Below are positions 1 through 12,479 of a DNA stretch of 64,000 nucleotides, one piece after another; position 1 is the stretch's first letter; each line of letters starts with the position of its first letter. The position numbers and the translations under genes were made by a program. The notes below the pieces were generated by a model. It was given only the letters and a program-made list of their open reading frames with translations, made no database searches and was not told the DNA's origin. This stretch comes from Viscum album (Eukaryota > Streptophyta > Magnoliopsida > Santalales > Viscaceae), in NCBI GenBank assembly GCA_963277665.1, contig OY728128.1:1861996988-1862060987 (forward strand), in the 5' to 3' direction.

Positions 1-3000
1 TCACCACATATTTATTTTATCTTTTTATATATATCCCATTAATTTATTATATTATTATTCTCTTGAAAATTATTTATATTGACATATCCATTTTATTTTC
101 TATCTTTCATGGGGTCTACAGTATAAATGGTACCAATTCCGTAAGGTGTTTTTTGTCCTAGATTTTCTTATTTGGGACAAAATTTATATTTTCAAAAATG
201 TATTATTCTATAAAGTGTATATACTTACCCTTTTACATTTTGTATCATGAATGTCAAATTATTTTTGATAATAATTGTTTTAATAGTGTTTTATTCTTTA
301 ATGGGTCCAATGATTCAAAAGATACCGATGTTATTAAGGGTTTATGATATAGTTTGGTTGTTTATCATGATATTTTATGTCCATTCTTCAGATTATAAAT
401 CGTTGTGATCAATATCTCGTTTAAATTTTGATACTTCCATTTCTCTGATTATTTTCTAAGAATACATGTTTTTCCTTCAACATCTTCTCTTTATGCACGA
501 AAGATAGAAAAAGAATATTTTCAATGTAAGGTGACTTTGTATCACTCTTTGGAAAAAATCCATTTTTTGATAAAAACCCTATTTATCAAAAATCACATAT
601 GTTTTTTAAAATTAATGAAAGTATTTATTTATGTTGTTTATACACATTATTACATTTTACAATGTGTTTTATTAGGAATATTTAATCCATTTTTAAAACA
701 CAATACCCATTTGACATTTACCTAAAATGTGATGGGAAAAACTGGTTTAATATGTTTAACATGGATTTTTTTCTATAATGACAACCTTATTACATTAAAT
801 ATTCTTTTATATAGTTTATACTCTTTTTTTAATGAAAATATATCAAATTTTTATAAAGAATTTTTATTTTTAAGAATGTGAGTGTGAAAATGGAGTTTTT
901 ATTTTCCTCAACTAATGTTTTAAATGTATTAAAAAAGAAACAATTATAAGATTAAAAGGATGTATTCAAAAAAATGTAATTTAATAATTTTTTTATGAGT
1001 TATTAGTTTTAAAATAAATATTTTCAAATGGTATGGTTTATTAATTCAATAGTTTTTTAAAAAATATTTTAAATTCTTCCTTTAATGGATTGTATTGTTA
1101 TTTTCAAGGAAAATGGTTTTGAAGGTTTTTTTTGTTTTGAAAATTTATTTTTATAGTGGAAGGACAATTTTCATCCAAAAATGTTCTTTGTGATCATTAA
1201 AAATAATTCATCTTCTAAGAAGGAATCCATTTCTGTTACTTATTATTCATTGGGAATATGAACCAAGGATACCATTATTATTCTTTATTTGAATTTAATT
1301 TCATTATGATGACAAGATTTTTATGAATCTTTTTTCTCTTCCATGGGTAATACCATGATAAAATGATTACTAAACTCAATAATTTTTCAATAGGTTATTC
1401 TAGGATGAAATTATAAAATTATTATGAAACCTATTTCTTTTCAACAAATTATATTATGATTAAATGTTTATGAATCCAATTTCTATTCAATAATTATGTT
1501 ATGATTAATGTTTTATGATCTTGTGGGGTATACATGTATGGATTATATGGAGGGTGGGAAATATATATTCCACTAATGAAATGGGTAAAGTTTAAAACGT
1601 TGTGAGTAAATATATTACATCTCAACATGTTTATATGTTCACAATATTATAGATGAACCTAATTACATGTTTAAAATGTTACAAATGTAGCAAGATTTTA
1701 TGTAAATATAGTTATGGGTGGACCATGTTTCATATACATAATATGTTTATAGATCAGGATTTCAAGTCATTAATTAAATGAGTGAACCGATTTTTATTTT
1801 TTCATCATTACAATATTATAATATTATTTGTATTAGACAAATAAATGTCTTATTCCAATGTTATTTTTTCATGTCTAATGCTCTTTGATCCCAATTTCAC
1901 TCGTTACTTATAGACTGTAAATATTTATTCCTTGAATCACATTTATGATCTATGATATTCAAGGTATGGTTTTCAAAAAAAGAATCTCTATATCTCATTA
2001 CCATGTAGCCAAGTTATATTTATATACCCATTACTTTTCCTTATATATCATATGATCTCAATAGTTCATTTGTTTCATATCCAAAAGTTATAAAACTGGA
2101 TTTATGTATGTTATTTATATAATGAGTAGTAAATAGAAAGATCACAGTGGGACTTATTTAAAATCATTCAATAAATAATCATATTGTGTACATAGTTTTA
2201 AAAGGGAAAAAACGATTACTGTACTTGGGAATGTATTTTTGTAATGTATTTAATATTCATCTATTATGATTAGAAGTATTTGTGTGAGAATTTTGGGATT
2301 CTAAATATGGTATTATAGGAATAGTTTACTTATCCTTTAGATAACAGGATGTGAAACTTTTAGTGACATCCCTAGTGATATTTTTATAGATATTTATAAG
2401 TCTATTTCTATGGATAAGTCAAACTCTTAAAAGAATTAGAGTAAAATGTCCTAGAATTTTGTAAAAGGATAGAGCAAGTGGTTTCAAAGCAATTACATCC
2501 CTATATGGATTCAATAATTTGATGTGGTTATCTCATAATGGTACATATTTGTAATATATCCAAAAGTGGCTCATTGAGTGGGACACTATCACCCATTGGG
2601 GAATAAAAATTGGCCATGCAACAGACTTCATTTGGCATTCTTGGGGAATATGATATGGATATTCAAAAACACATTACTAACCATTAAAAATGAGATAAAT
2701 AATGACCATGATGTATTTAGTTTATGATTAATCTATCATATAATGAAAATAAGGTGTCATATTTTAGATATATGATATATTGTTTTGACAATTATGTTGT
2801 TCTCCACTTTGAATATTATTACAAAGATTGATTTTTTGTTTTAGTTAATAGTGGTAACTAGAAATAACTGGATTAACATTGAATGTGATAGGAAATGTGT
2901 TGGTGAGATATCTAATGTTTTGATGAATATATTTATGCATATAGGGATTATTTTAAATAAGTTATCATGATAAATTATTAAAAAAAATCAACATTACCAA

Positions 3001-4030
3001 ACCTCAGACTCACTACAGAAGATAATCATATAGTTCATTAATAGATCTGGTGCTGTAGAGCATGTACGAAAGAAGATACAATTTATTATATGTTGAGAAT
3101 GTGGTATGAATCACTCCAGGGACTATCTCAATTAAATGGGAACACATTTTAGGTATGGGATGATGTGAATATATTTATTTATTAATAATAAGTCATAATA
3201 TGTTCTATTAACCCAACAGATGAGAGTAATTATTTCGATAATTAATAATTAATGGCCTAATTTTATAAATGTCGAATGTATGGGAGTTACACAAATCAAT
3301 TTCATATGGGAAAGATCATGAAGATGATCACTATGGTAGTATACATATATCTTTTGATGTTGATTATGAAAAGACAATAAATGACTTATGAAATGAATGA
3401 TGTATTATGGAATAATATGTTGAAGCCTAGTTTATGGTTTACAAATGATGTGTATTGATTTAGAAGTTTATGTGCTACAATTTTTTATTTATATTACATA
3501 AATCAAAAAAATATAAAAGGGAAGTTCATTATAATTTTTTTTGTTTTTTATATTCAAGAATAAGTTCAATTGAACTGATATCCTAGATAATTAATGTAAT
3601 TGAATGGTGAAATTTTATGGGAAACCATTGATTATGGGAAGGTAATCATTAATATAATCATGATGTTATGAAAATGGGCTCTAGATTTGATAATGTGGTG
3701 ATTGATATGAATAATGTAAAATGAATATTAATAATTACCTCAGAATCAAAAAATTATGTTTTTAAAAAGTGGTTTATGTTATTATTTATGGAGTTTACAA
3801 CATTTTTGGATTTATGGAAAATATTCAACAATCCATGGTTTCATTAAACGAATTAGAAAGTAATCATATTTATAAGGGGAATAATGTGTAGAATTAAACT
3901 TGATCAGATTATATGGTCTAGTTTGAGAGCCTCAAGGCCAATTCTAGTCATTCTTATTGATTTATTTTATCATTTAGAATGACCAGGGCCTTCAAGATCA
4001 GGAAAAGTCATCTTATCATTTTTATGAATT
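1..4030. other. AT-rich intergenic DNA, no gene seen
   Basis: Every frame on both strands is densely closed by stops and the composition is strongly AT-rich. I saw no recognisable protein domain, tRNA or LTR boundary. It is probably old, decayed transposon or intergenic sequence, but nothing in it shows its origin. Confidence 0.6.
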
Positions 4031-4359
4031 TTTAAATCATAACATTTGTATTATGGATATTATGGATCCTATGATGGATGCGAACGAAACTGTGTGGTAT
4101 GTTATTGTTGGGAAAATTTCCCTCAAGGTATCATTGAAGTATTTTTGAGGTGATTGTGTTTGTTGACAACATGGGCCTCCATGTTGTGTTTGTTCAAAAA
4201 GCAAACCACGAAGAATAATATGTTGACAACAAGAGTTTACATAGTGATTTGTAGGGTTCAAGATATGTTATTGACTAAGCATGTTTTTTTAAGAACCTCG
4301 ATAAAGTAATGAATGATCTAGAGGCAGTACAAAAAGAGCATATAAAAAGTGGTATCGTT

Positions 4360-5040
4360 TTTGGAAATGGGAGGTGCGAAAAAAGGGAAGTGGTGCACAA
4401 AAAATAATTTCGTGCAAGAAACTTTTGCGTGGTGAATGAAAAATAAAGTGGTGCGTGAAATATTTGTGTGGTGCATGAAAAAGGATTGTGTTTTGCAAAA
4501 AATTGGTGTGGTGCAGGAAATAGAGGATTGATGTTTTTCACGCAAGAGGTGTTTTGAGATCAGAAACACGAACATTAGAAAAGGTATGAGGTGCATCAAT
4601 AATTGGAGCATGGAATGAAATACGATGTGGCATGAAATATGTGTTTTTATCACTCAATGAGGTTTACACGTGGAAGGAGGGATTTTCGCGCAGGGTTTGA
4701 TATTGCCTATAAATTTGAAGTGACCGCCGTCATTTGGAGGAAGTCAAGACATAGAGAGTATTCGAGCTCTGGCCTTCCAAATTGTAGTACACAAGAGAGT
4801 TTCATGAATACAATAAATTTTTATGAAAAAAACCGTTTTCATGAAAAGATGATGTTTCACGGAAAAATAAGACCTTTGCGCGAAAAGTGGATTGCACACA
4901 AAAAATTAAAATTACATGCAAGGCAGTGTAGAGGATTATTGTAAAAGAAGAGGTTGCACGAAAAGAAGTGGATTCATGTAAATGAGTTGTTTCATGAAAA
5001 AAAAATTTCACGCAAGGAAAAGGAATTACGCGCAAGTTTT
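4360..5040. repeat. Degenerate short repeats built on a TTTCACG/CATGAAA core
   Basis: Two stretches (about 4360-4560 and 4800-5040) carry many imperfect copies of short motifs such as GTGGTGCATGAAA, TTTCATGAAAA, TTTCACGGAAA and TTGCGCGAAAA, spaced about 20-30 bases apart. They flank a more unique TATA-containing segment. They may be subrepeats in the upstream part of an old copia-type LTR. The spacing is irregular, so this is a decayed minisatellite and not a clean tandem array. Confidence 0.5.
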
Positions 5041-5583
5041 AGTACGGGCTGCGTGTAAAAATTGGGGCTTCCCGATACACCCGGTGCAAAGAGAGATTCA
5101 TCTCCGGGTGAAAGTTGTTCATCAACAAAGAATATATCAATAGTTATGGATGCAGAGTTTATTAGAGATAATGAAGAGACCTAAAAGTCTATAAACTGTG
5201 AGTGAATATTCTGAAGAAGTAGTGAGCTCACTTCAATTGAGGGAGTAGTGACTTCTCAAATTGTGAATGGTTGTAAACCAAGAGGGACAGTGGGTCAGCT
5301 CTAAACTTGTAAACAACACTGCGCTTATAGTTGAATTGGTAAATCTCCACATTGTCGGTGTATGCTCATTGGACGTAGCCCATTGAGGGTGATCTAGGTA
5401 GAAATTGTTGTGACATGTGCATGCTTTAAGGTTTATTCATACTCATCAATGGGAAGGGGGGACTGAAGTAGGTTTTTTCTAACAGCAAAACAAGATCAGA
5501 AGGTGCTATTTTTGAAATCTGTCATACCATAATTAACCCCCCTCTCAGGGATCCTATCCTAGAGGACATAACTATTATGATAT
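4640..5583 (+). mobile_element. 3' part of a Ty1/copia-like LTR (remnant)
   Basis: The segment holds a TATA box (4708) and a TTGGACGTAGCC phrase near 5375. A pyrimidine-rich AACCCCCCTCTCAGG stretch near 5537 resembles the CACCCCCCTCT motif near the LTR/PBS junction of many plant Sirevirus-type copia elements. A PBS-like trace follows at 5584, and a copia-type gag lies further downstream on the same strand. The 5' edge of the LTR could not be placed and no target duplication was found. Recognition rests on motif memory, so the family name is tentative. Confidence 0.45.
4708..4715 (+). promoter_or_regulatory. TATA box of the copia-like LTR
   Basis: TATAAATT is followed by a GC-richer stretch containing CCGCCGTC and by CAAGACA, a layout typical of a U3/R boundary in copia LTRs. 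Transcription would start roughly 30 bases downstream. No functional evidence is available. Confidence 0.4.
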
Positions 5584-5593
5584 TGGTATAGTC
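5584..5593 (+). other. Primer-binding-site trace (initiator Met tRNA type)
   Basis: TGGTATAGTC matches the first part of the common plant PBS TGGTATCAGAGC with changes. Its position directly after the AACCCCCCTCT stretch fits the 5' LTR/PBS junction of a copia element. Confidence 0.4.
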
Positions 5594-5599
5594 ATATTC

Positions 5600-5720
5600 C
5601 TTTTATGGTGGACCTCTTAATACAAAAAATTGGATCTTTTTGAAGAACATCATTTCTATTGAGTGTTTTGATATTACGAGTCAAAATATCTATGTTAATG
5701 TGTGTGTTGGGAAATTAATT
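5600..5720 (+). pseudogene. Possible N-terminal copia gag fragment
   Basis: One frame just after the PBS trace reads FYGGPLNTKNWIFLKNII, which loosely follows the F-N-G-x-N-Y-x-x-W pattern that opens copia gag proteins. It is short, lacks a start codon, and is separated by about 2.4 kb from the better gag match at 8.1 kb. Intervening sequence, including a minisatellite, would have to have been inserted or to have diverged. This is a weak call. Confidence 0.25.
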
Positions 5721-6149
5721 TTCACCATTAAATTCATTTAGTTGAAATCTATTCCATCATACTGAATCATGGAGTAGGTGAGAATTTCTTGGGAAATTCC
5801 TATATAGGGTGGATCATAGATTGGATTAAATAACCATCAGAAACAACTAGAGCATGTCATAAAATAGTGGGTCATAATTTTTGAGTCAATAAGGTTTCCT
5901 AATGAAATTTTCATTCCTCTATATTTTTAAAATAACAAACACTTTTTATTAAGTAAAATCATATTTTCCTTAGGATTATTTTCTTATGGAATTTTTCCCT
6001 TCACTAAGGTAAAAGATATCCTTTACCCCTGTTTTCATTATCTCATTTTAAAATATCTCTAAATGAAACTCAATTTTTTATTTCAAATATTTGTATTTTT
6101 ATCTAAAACCTTAAAATCATATAATTCCTTGGTTATACAGTGTTCTATT

Positions 6150-6720
6150 TTTAAACTCTGAATTCTCTGAAATGTAGACATCAAATTCTCTGAAATTCAG
6201 AATCTAAATTATCTAAAATTCAGATTTTGAATTTTATGCAATTCAGACTCCGAATTCTATGAAATTCATAATCCAATCTCTATGAAATTAAGACTTCGAA
6301 TTCTCTAAAATTCAGACTCCAAATTCGCTAAAATTAAAAAAATGAATTATAAAAAATTTAGACTCTAAATTCTATGAAATTTAGACGCCAAATTCACTGT
6401 AATTCAGACTCCAAACTCTCTGAAATTTAGACTCTGAATTCTATGAAATTTAGAATCTAAATTCAATGAAATTCAAACTCTGAATTCGCTAAAATTAATA
6501 CTATGAATTTCTCATAGATCAGACTTTGAATTCCTTAGAATTCCAACAAAAAATTAATCATAATTTGGATTTCAAATTCCTCAGAATTCCAACCCTCAAT
6601 TCCTCAGAATTTGGAATATGAATTATTCCAAATTCAGACACCCAATTCCTCAGTATTCAGATACCGAATCCATTGGAATCCTGACTCCGGAATCTTTAAA
6701 ATTATGATTCTGGATCATTG
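6150..6720. repeat. 23-bp minisatellite, about two dozen degenerate copies
   Basis: Successive 23-base units follow the pattern CTGAATTCTCTGAAATTCAGA plus two bases. Examples can be read at 6160, 6185, 6230, 6300, 6390, 6430 and 6480, with individual units diverged. Each unit contains an imperfect dyad (CTGAATTC and GAAATTCAG around a short spacer), so each could form a small hairpin. Copies near the right edge (6530-6720) are the most degenerate. It is not a CRISPR array, because there are no constant repeats separated by unique spacers. Confidence 0.75.
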
Positions 6721-8103
6721 AAAAACAGAATCCAAATATCCATGTCTTATATAATATGATTTTTTATATGATTAAACTATGAATTATATTTTTCATTAGA
6801 CTCTAGAAATTCATTAATTGGGTTAGATACTTCATTTTCCACACACAAGTTATTATTACGAAACTATGCCATAATTTTTTTAGCTAAAAATTGGTTGAGG
6901 GATAAGTGTACAAGTCCCTCTGAGTTTCATGTAAAAATATAACTATTTGATTAGGTAGGTGACAGTTGGAGTTTTTCCTAAAAATATGAGCTCATTTGAA
7001 TTAGATCAAGACTGTTCCATCAATCTATAGATTACATGATGGGAAGTTATTTATAGAGAGAGAGTATCCCTTGTTTTGTATGGATATGAAAATCATGTTC
7101 AGCATGCATTTTGAGACTCCAATTATATTTGAGTACAATCAAGGGATTTTGGGGATATGATGAAAGAGGTGTCAACTAGCTTATAGATCGAGGGCTTGTA
7201 GTTATTATAATATTGATTTTGATATTTCTATTTAGTGTTTAGTATGGTGTTGGTAATATAGTTTTTCATGATAGAATAAATACAGGGACCTTTATCCAAG
7301 GTTGATGGATTCAGTACTCTTTGAGTTAAAATTTTTACTTCTTGTGATTTATTTTGTTTCATGTTTTATTTTCCCTGTATTTTGATATATTATGAAATTA
7401 TAACATTAATATACTAAATTATACTTTTATTTACTCTCATAAATAATATTCTATACACTTTACAGTAGAATCGTTTCATAAGTAAAATTTTTTATGTTTC
7501 ATTTCTGAAACCATATATCTGGAACCTAAGAAAGATTTTCTCATATAAAGATTTTAGGGTTTGTTAATTTACCTTTTTTAACATTATTAAACATATTTTT
7601 CCTTATGTTTAAAAACATATATTTTTAATCTTACAATTCACCCCCACTTGTAATTTAACATCTATATTTACTATTTCAATTAGACAATTTTTATCAGAGT
7701 AGGTCTTGGAAATACATATATTCTCATATATGTTTTCATTCTTAAGTGTTTCATAGTTCTATGTTCTTATTGCTTTAATTTTCTTAATCATGTTTTACTT
7801 AACGTTTTTTATATTTTTTTAAAATACTTTTTTAATTAACAACTTTGGTGGAAAAGTGTTTTCATGTAGAATGGAAGGAATGAATGTTGGTTCTATTGAT
7901 AATATAAATCCTACTAGACCACCTTTTTTGATGGTTGTGATTATGAGTACTGGAGTGAGAGAATGAAGTCTTTTTTCATTAATACTAGTGAAGACATTTT
8001 TTTCAGGCTTACTAGAGATTAAAAAATTCCAAACATGAAATTCAGAACCCTCACCATCCAAGAAAAATAATAATATCAACTAAACTACAAGGGAGACAAT
8101 ACT
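6721..8103. other. AT-rich spacer, no gene seen
   Basis: No LTR boundary, tRNA or protein domain was found. It lies between the minisatellite and the gag remnant and may be the diverged leader or an insertion in the copia-like element. Confidence 0.5.
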
Positions 8104-9360
8104 ATGTTGTGTTCTATAACATTTAATATATATAATCAAATATATTCTTGTGAATCGGCCAACTGTATTTGGAATAAACATTGTGTTTTACATTTTGGTA
8201 CTTCTAAAGTGATTGAGACTAGAAGAGCTGTGTTGAGAGAAGAATATCATGGATTTATATTAACTTATAGAGAACCTTTTGGCAATGTTAAATAAATATT
8301 TTTGACCATTTTCAATACTATACAATCTATGAGAGAGATGGGTCTTGATGATTATGCTCTTGTGGACTAGATAATTAAAATCAAGCCAAATGAGTGGGAA
8401 CAGAAAAAGGACATATATTGATGATAATAGGAAAGTATCTCAAATAACTATTAATTAGATATTAGGAACTATTCTTCTACATGAAACTAGAATGAAAAGA
8501 GACGTTGAGATTAATAGGAATAAGAATTTCAATGTAAGTGAAGAATTTCCTACTACTAAATCCAAGACTCCTAAAAGGGATACAAGATCTAAGTCTAAGA
8601 GAGTCATTATTCTATCTGATTCAAGTCAAAGTAAACATTCTAAAAACGAGTTAACTAATATTTCTCCAAGTATGAACACAAGTGTGGGAAATAAATACAT
8701 TCAGTAAAAATATATGTAGAAAGAATGAAAGTAAAAGAATGATTCAAAAGTCACTTGATATGAATGTAAAAGAGCTTGACACATCCGGCCAGATTTTCCT
8801 ATGCTAAAGAGGATATACATGATGGAAAATCATTCCAAGAGAAATAAGAAGAAGTATTACAAAACTAAGGCTAAGAATTTTTTGAATGAAAATGACACAT
8901 GGAGTTTTAGGGGTGGTGACTCATCAGATGAATCTTTATATAATAAATCTTCTAGTTAAAATAATATTGGTCTACTAGCCAAACTACCCATTGAAAATCA
9001 ATGTATTATAGATAAGGTATATAATGATGAATTCTTAGTCTATAAGTCATTAAATGAATTTTTTTGATGAAGAATATTACAAATTTTTAGATGAATAATC
9101 TTCCCCATCAAAAGATAATTCCTTACCTTCATTATATAAAGTCCTTGGATTTTCTAAACTTCTTGAAAATGAGAATTTAAAGATAAAAAACCATAGAGAA
9201 TGAAAATTATAAAATTTCTATTTTAAATAAATAAGTATCAAAAATCTCTAAATATATTGATCAATAATCTTCTAAATTTGAAAGTGTTTCAAAAAACTAT
9301 AATGAAGTTAATTCTGAGATGGGAAACTGCCAGCTACTTGAATTTGGTTGAATAAAGTTC
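8104..9360 (+). pseudogene. Ty1/copia gag (UBN2-type) pseudogene
   Basis: The first third resembles the UBN2 capsid domain of plant copia gag: CESANCIWNKH, then TSKVIETRRAVLREEYHGF, then after a stop SMREMGLDDYAL and KPNEWEQKKD. A zinc-knuckle region follows at 8756-8805 (ECK...HIRPDFPMLKR). Its first cysteine codon reads as a stop and its last cysteine is replaced by phenylalanine. Downstream, an acidic stretch (GGDSSDESLYN) and a Lys/Asn/Glu-rich region recall Sirevirus/Maximus-type gag tails. Stops and frameshifts occur throughout, and no protease, integrase or RT follows before element A begins at 10042. The copia assignment is fairly secure; the subfamily is a guess. Confidence 0.7.
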
Positions 9361-10036
9361 ATGATATAGGGTAATTAAATCCATGATCCATCCCCACTTA
9401 AAATACACTCATATAATAGGTCATGATCCTTGTTCAATGACCATGAAATTTTACTATGCTCTGATGTCCCTGATACATATCAAGGGAATCAAAACAAGGA
9501 CTACTGGGAGACACCATGAACCCAATCTATATAAACTAGTTATCAAGGGGATCAAAATCCAAAGATACCATGAACCCTAAGGAAATTAATTTCTAGATGG
9601 TTGAACAACACCCCCCCCAAAGGAGGTCACACATTTTCCATAGACCCCACCTCGGGTTTAGAAGGATACATGATTAAACCATGGTTTCATGGACGGACAC
9701 CACAAACTCTATATGACACACATCCTCTAGAGGGAATCGTAATCCATTGATGAGTAATTTATATTGAAAATTATCATTGAGGGTATGTAATAAAGGAAAA
9801 AACTCAATTGATATTGATCCAAACTGAAGAGTATGATGGATCCATACACCCTCAAAGAGATAGTAAAATATATACTAGGAATAAATATTTTTTCCAACCT
9901 ACCCCTAATATTCATCTCTAGTGGTACCTCACATTCCATGTGAATCTACATATATACAACAGATTGTAATAGTGATCAACATGTGTATATCTCTTGATAA
10001 ATTGATTCTTCCTTCTTATTATTCCTATGTACCGCT
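9361..10036. other. Flanking DNA left of element A, no gene seen
   Basis: It contains a loose repeat: two phrases reading CAAGGGGATCAAAA and ending CCATGAACCC occur near 9480 and 9545. A run of nine C lies near 9611. No coding potential was found. It is the pre-insertion flank of element A. Confidence 0.5.
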
Positions 10037-10041
10037 GGATA
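10037..10041 (+). other. Target-site duplication of element A, left copy
   Basis: GGATA directly precedes the LTR. The right copy at 56109-56113 reads GGATT, one mismatch, as expected for an old insertion. Confidence 0.6.
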
Positions 10042-10235
10042 AGTAACGACCCGAACATTGTAATAATAATAGTTTTTTTGATTTTGTGTAATATTAAATT
10101 TTGTAACCAACCAACATATATCCTTTAATTAAATGAGTGGGTATTATTAAAATGAGACCATTGGGGTTTGACTGTTATATAACCATTGGTCAATATGTCC
10201 ATTAAAAACTATACTCTAACGTTTTGATTATTGTT

Positions 10236-10246
10236 TATAAATAAAA
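10236..10246 (+). promoter_or_regulatory. First TATA box in A 5' LTR
   Basis: TATAAATAAAA lies 42 bases upstream of the micro-ORF ATG. The 3' LTR has TATAAATAC at the equivalent place (53646), and the D LTRs have the weaker AAATATAAG (17404 in LTR1). Confidence 0.5.
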
Positions 10247-10277
10247 GTGATCGTGGTTAATTTCGAAAGAGAAGTTG

Positions 10278-10547
10278 ATGGGATCATCCATTAGACACGG
10301 GCCATATGAAGACCATATGTCAGAGCTTGGGAAGGAGGTTGAGTCACTAGGCTGTGCTCTAGATGAAGCCCAAGTTGAGCTACAACATGTGATGCATGAA
10401 CGATATTGCCTATGAGGGAAGTTCAAGATGATAGAAATCACCACTCGAGCAATGTTATCTGATCCTCCCTATGATTATATCACCATCGCACACCTTACAC
10501 TTAGGGCATATGTAGGTGTTATAAGGGGCTACGTAATGAGGACTGAG
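10278..10547 (+). pseudogene. LTR micro-ORF, A 5' LTR copy (broken)
   Basis: This aligns codon for codon, with no net indel over 270 bases, to the open 89-codon frame in the D LTRs. An in-frame TGA interrupts it about halfway, and the terminal stop codon is replaced by GAG. Shared protein segments include ELGKEV, KFK-IEITTRAML, IT-AHLTLR and IRGYV. In the core around KFKMIEITTRAML the differences from D are almost all synonymous, which suggests the frame was under protein-level selection before both copies were fixed. No known domain is recognised. Confidence 0.6.
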
Positions 10548-11349
10548 TTATATTCTGTAATACTTTTTTATAAATAAAAATTTTAACGTCTTATTATGGT
10601 AAAATGTGTGGATTTCAATTGAAAAAATAAATATAGGATGAATTTATATAAGTTTTATGTTATAGGTGAATTTTGGAAAAGGTTATTTTGAAATTTTTTT
10701 GTATACATTAAATAATTAATTATGTGAAATGATTCTCAAAAATTGCCTTCTACATTTGTGATCAGTAAGAAATTTAGAGTCTAATAAGATCAACATACTT
10801 TTCAGTGAATAGTAATGTATGAATGGTAATCTTACACTTATGAATTGTAATGTGAACAATGGAATAGTTACCTCCCATTGGAAATTATAAATTTTTTTGG
10901 GCATCATGGATGATGAAGTGATATAATCATATTAGTAAATAACTATTTCTGAAATTATTAGTTTAGTATTAATATTTCTTTAGGTAAATAGAGTTTTTAC
11001 ATTAAAATTAAATCTCACATAAATAGAAAATTACGTTCATAAAATGGATTTTATTTTTAAATTTAGAGCATCATTATTTGTTTAGGGTTAATTTATGAGA
11101 TTTTTAAAAAAATGTTTTGTTTTTCAGTGAATAGTGAAAATACCATTTTGAGTTTCAATTTGTTTAATGAAATAATTAATGATGTGATCATGAGTTAATA
11201 ATTCAGATTGACTTTTGAATAGTAATACATTTTATGAGGTTTCCCATGTGGACAATACCATGGGAAAATATATTGGGAAAGTCATGTTTTTACAGATACA
11301 ACTAATGAGGTGTTCCTTGGAAATTAATAAAATATTCCCTCACTTTGGC

Positions 11350-11357
11350 TATAAATT
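11350..11357 (+). promoter_or_regulatory. Second TATA box in A 5' LTR
   Basis: TATAAATT is matched by TATAAATA at the same relative place in the 3' LTR (54764) and in the three D LTRs. The following CT-rich leader and the splice-donor-like site are also shared, which makes it a good candidate for the genomic RNA promoter. Confidence 0.55.
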
Positions 11358-11497
11358 CCAACCCATTTCTACATTAATTTCATTAAAAATTTATCCTCAT
11401 CAAAGCTATAGTCTTTTTATCTCCCATGGAGTCCTATAAAGGTTCCCTCAAGACCCCCAAGGTCTCAACGTTTGTGATTTTGAATTTACTCTTCAAT

Positions 11498-12479
11498 GTA
11501 AGGGAACCTTTCACCCACAACTTTTAGTCATGACTTTTTTTTGTTATCCCTTATAGTATCCATTTTATTTTTTTGATGTATATTGTTTTTTCCCTTAATG
11601 ATTTAAATTTTATTTCCAAATTAAGGGACACCATTTCAACTATCATCAACTAATTTTATGAATTTTTAAGTGATGTCATTAGGCTGCCAAATTTTCGTAT
11701 AAGAAATCACATCTTTTATTTTATTTTATATTTTTTATTCTTGTGGTAGGTCATTAAAATATCCACACCATTGTCTTATTTATATTTTATTAATTCCATA
11801 TACTTTAAATTGATTAATTAATTTATGGTATACCCTTTACCCCCCTCTTTTTATTGTTTTTTTAGAACCATGTTATATAGTTGTTATGCTGCAGAATTTT
11901 TGTGTCCAAGTCTCTCTCATTTTTTCTCAAGAAATTATCTTATTTTATATATGTGAATACCCAAACCTATTTCATTTAAAGGGATATCAATAAAGACAAA
12001 AAATCATATATTTTATTCTATAATTTATAGGCATATAACCCCCCTCCCTTTCCACATTTTATAAATAACATAATGATCTTGTTTTTTAAGCACTTTTTGA
12101 AACGTCATGATTTTGATATGAAAACCATTTCTTTTTTTATATTTGGGATATTTATGGAATGTATAATTACAATCTATGTGTATCTCATGAAAATAAATAT
12201 ATATTAGGAGTGTTCCCTAATAGAGCTCTAATGCATTGGGTAAGGAATTTAATCTCTAGTGATGACAAGTTTCACGATACCTTGGTGAATAACCTTGGTA
12301 CATTTTATGATACCGTGGTGATAAACCTTTGTGATATGTTCATTAATGTCTTAATTATATTTTGTAGCAACATTTTCATGTTATGTTTCATGTTATTATT
12401 TATATGATATGTTTCTTTATCTACATGTTCTTATTGATATCGCTTAAGTTCACTTGTAAACTATTTGCTTTCATTGCAG
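11498..12479 (+). other. Candidate leader intron in A 5' LTR
   Basis: GTAAGG follows CAAT at 11498. A polypyrimidine-rich CTTTCATTGCAG ends at 12479, followed by GG. The 3' LTR has GTAATG at 54912 and TTTCATTACAG ending at 55890, giving an intron of almost the same size (about 980 bases). Splicing would remove most of the R/U5 region from the leader. This rests on consensus sites alone. Confidence 0.4.

Noticed and set aside
531..725. Open frame at 531-725 as a small gene
   Set aside because: Phe/Ile/His-rich composition expected from AT-rich DNA; no ATG context, domain or conservation.
6150..6720. CRISPR-like array
   Set aside because: Plant context, no unique spacers between constant repeats; it is a simple degenerate minisatellite.
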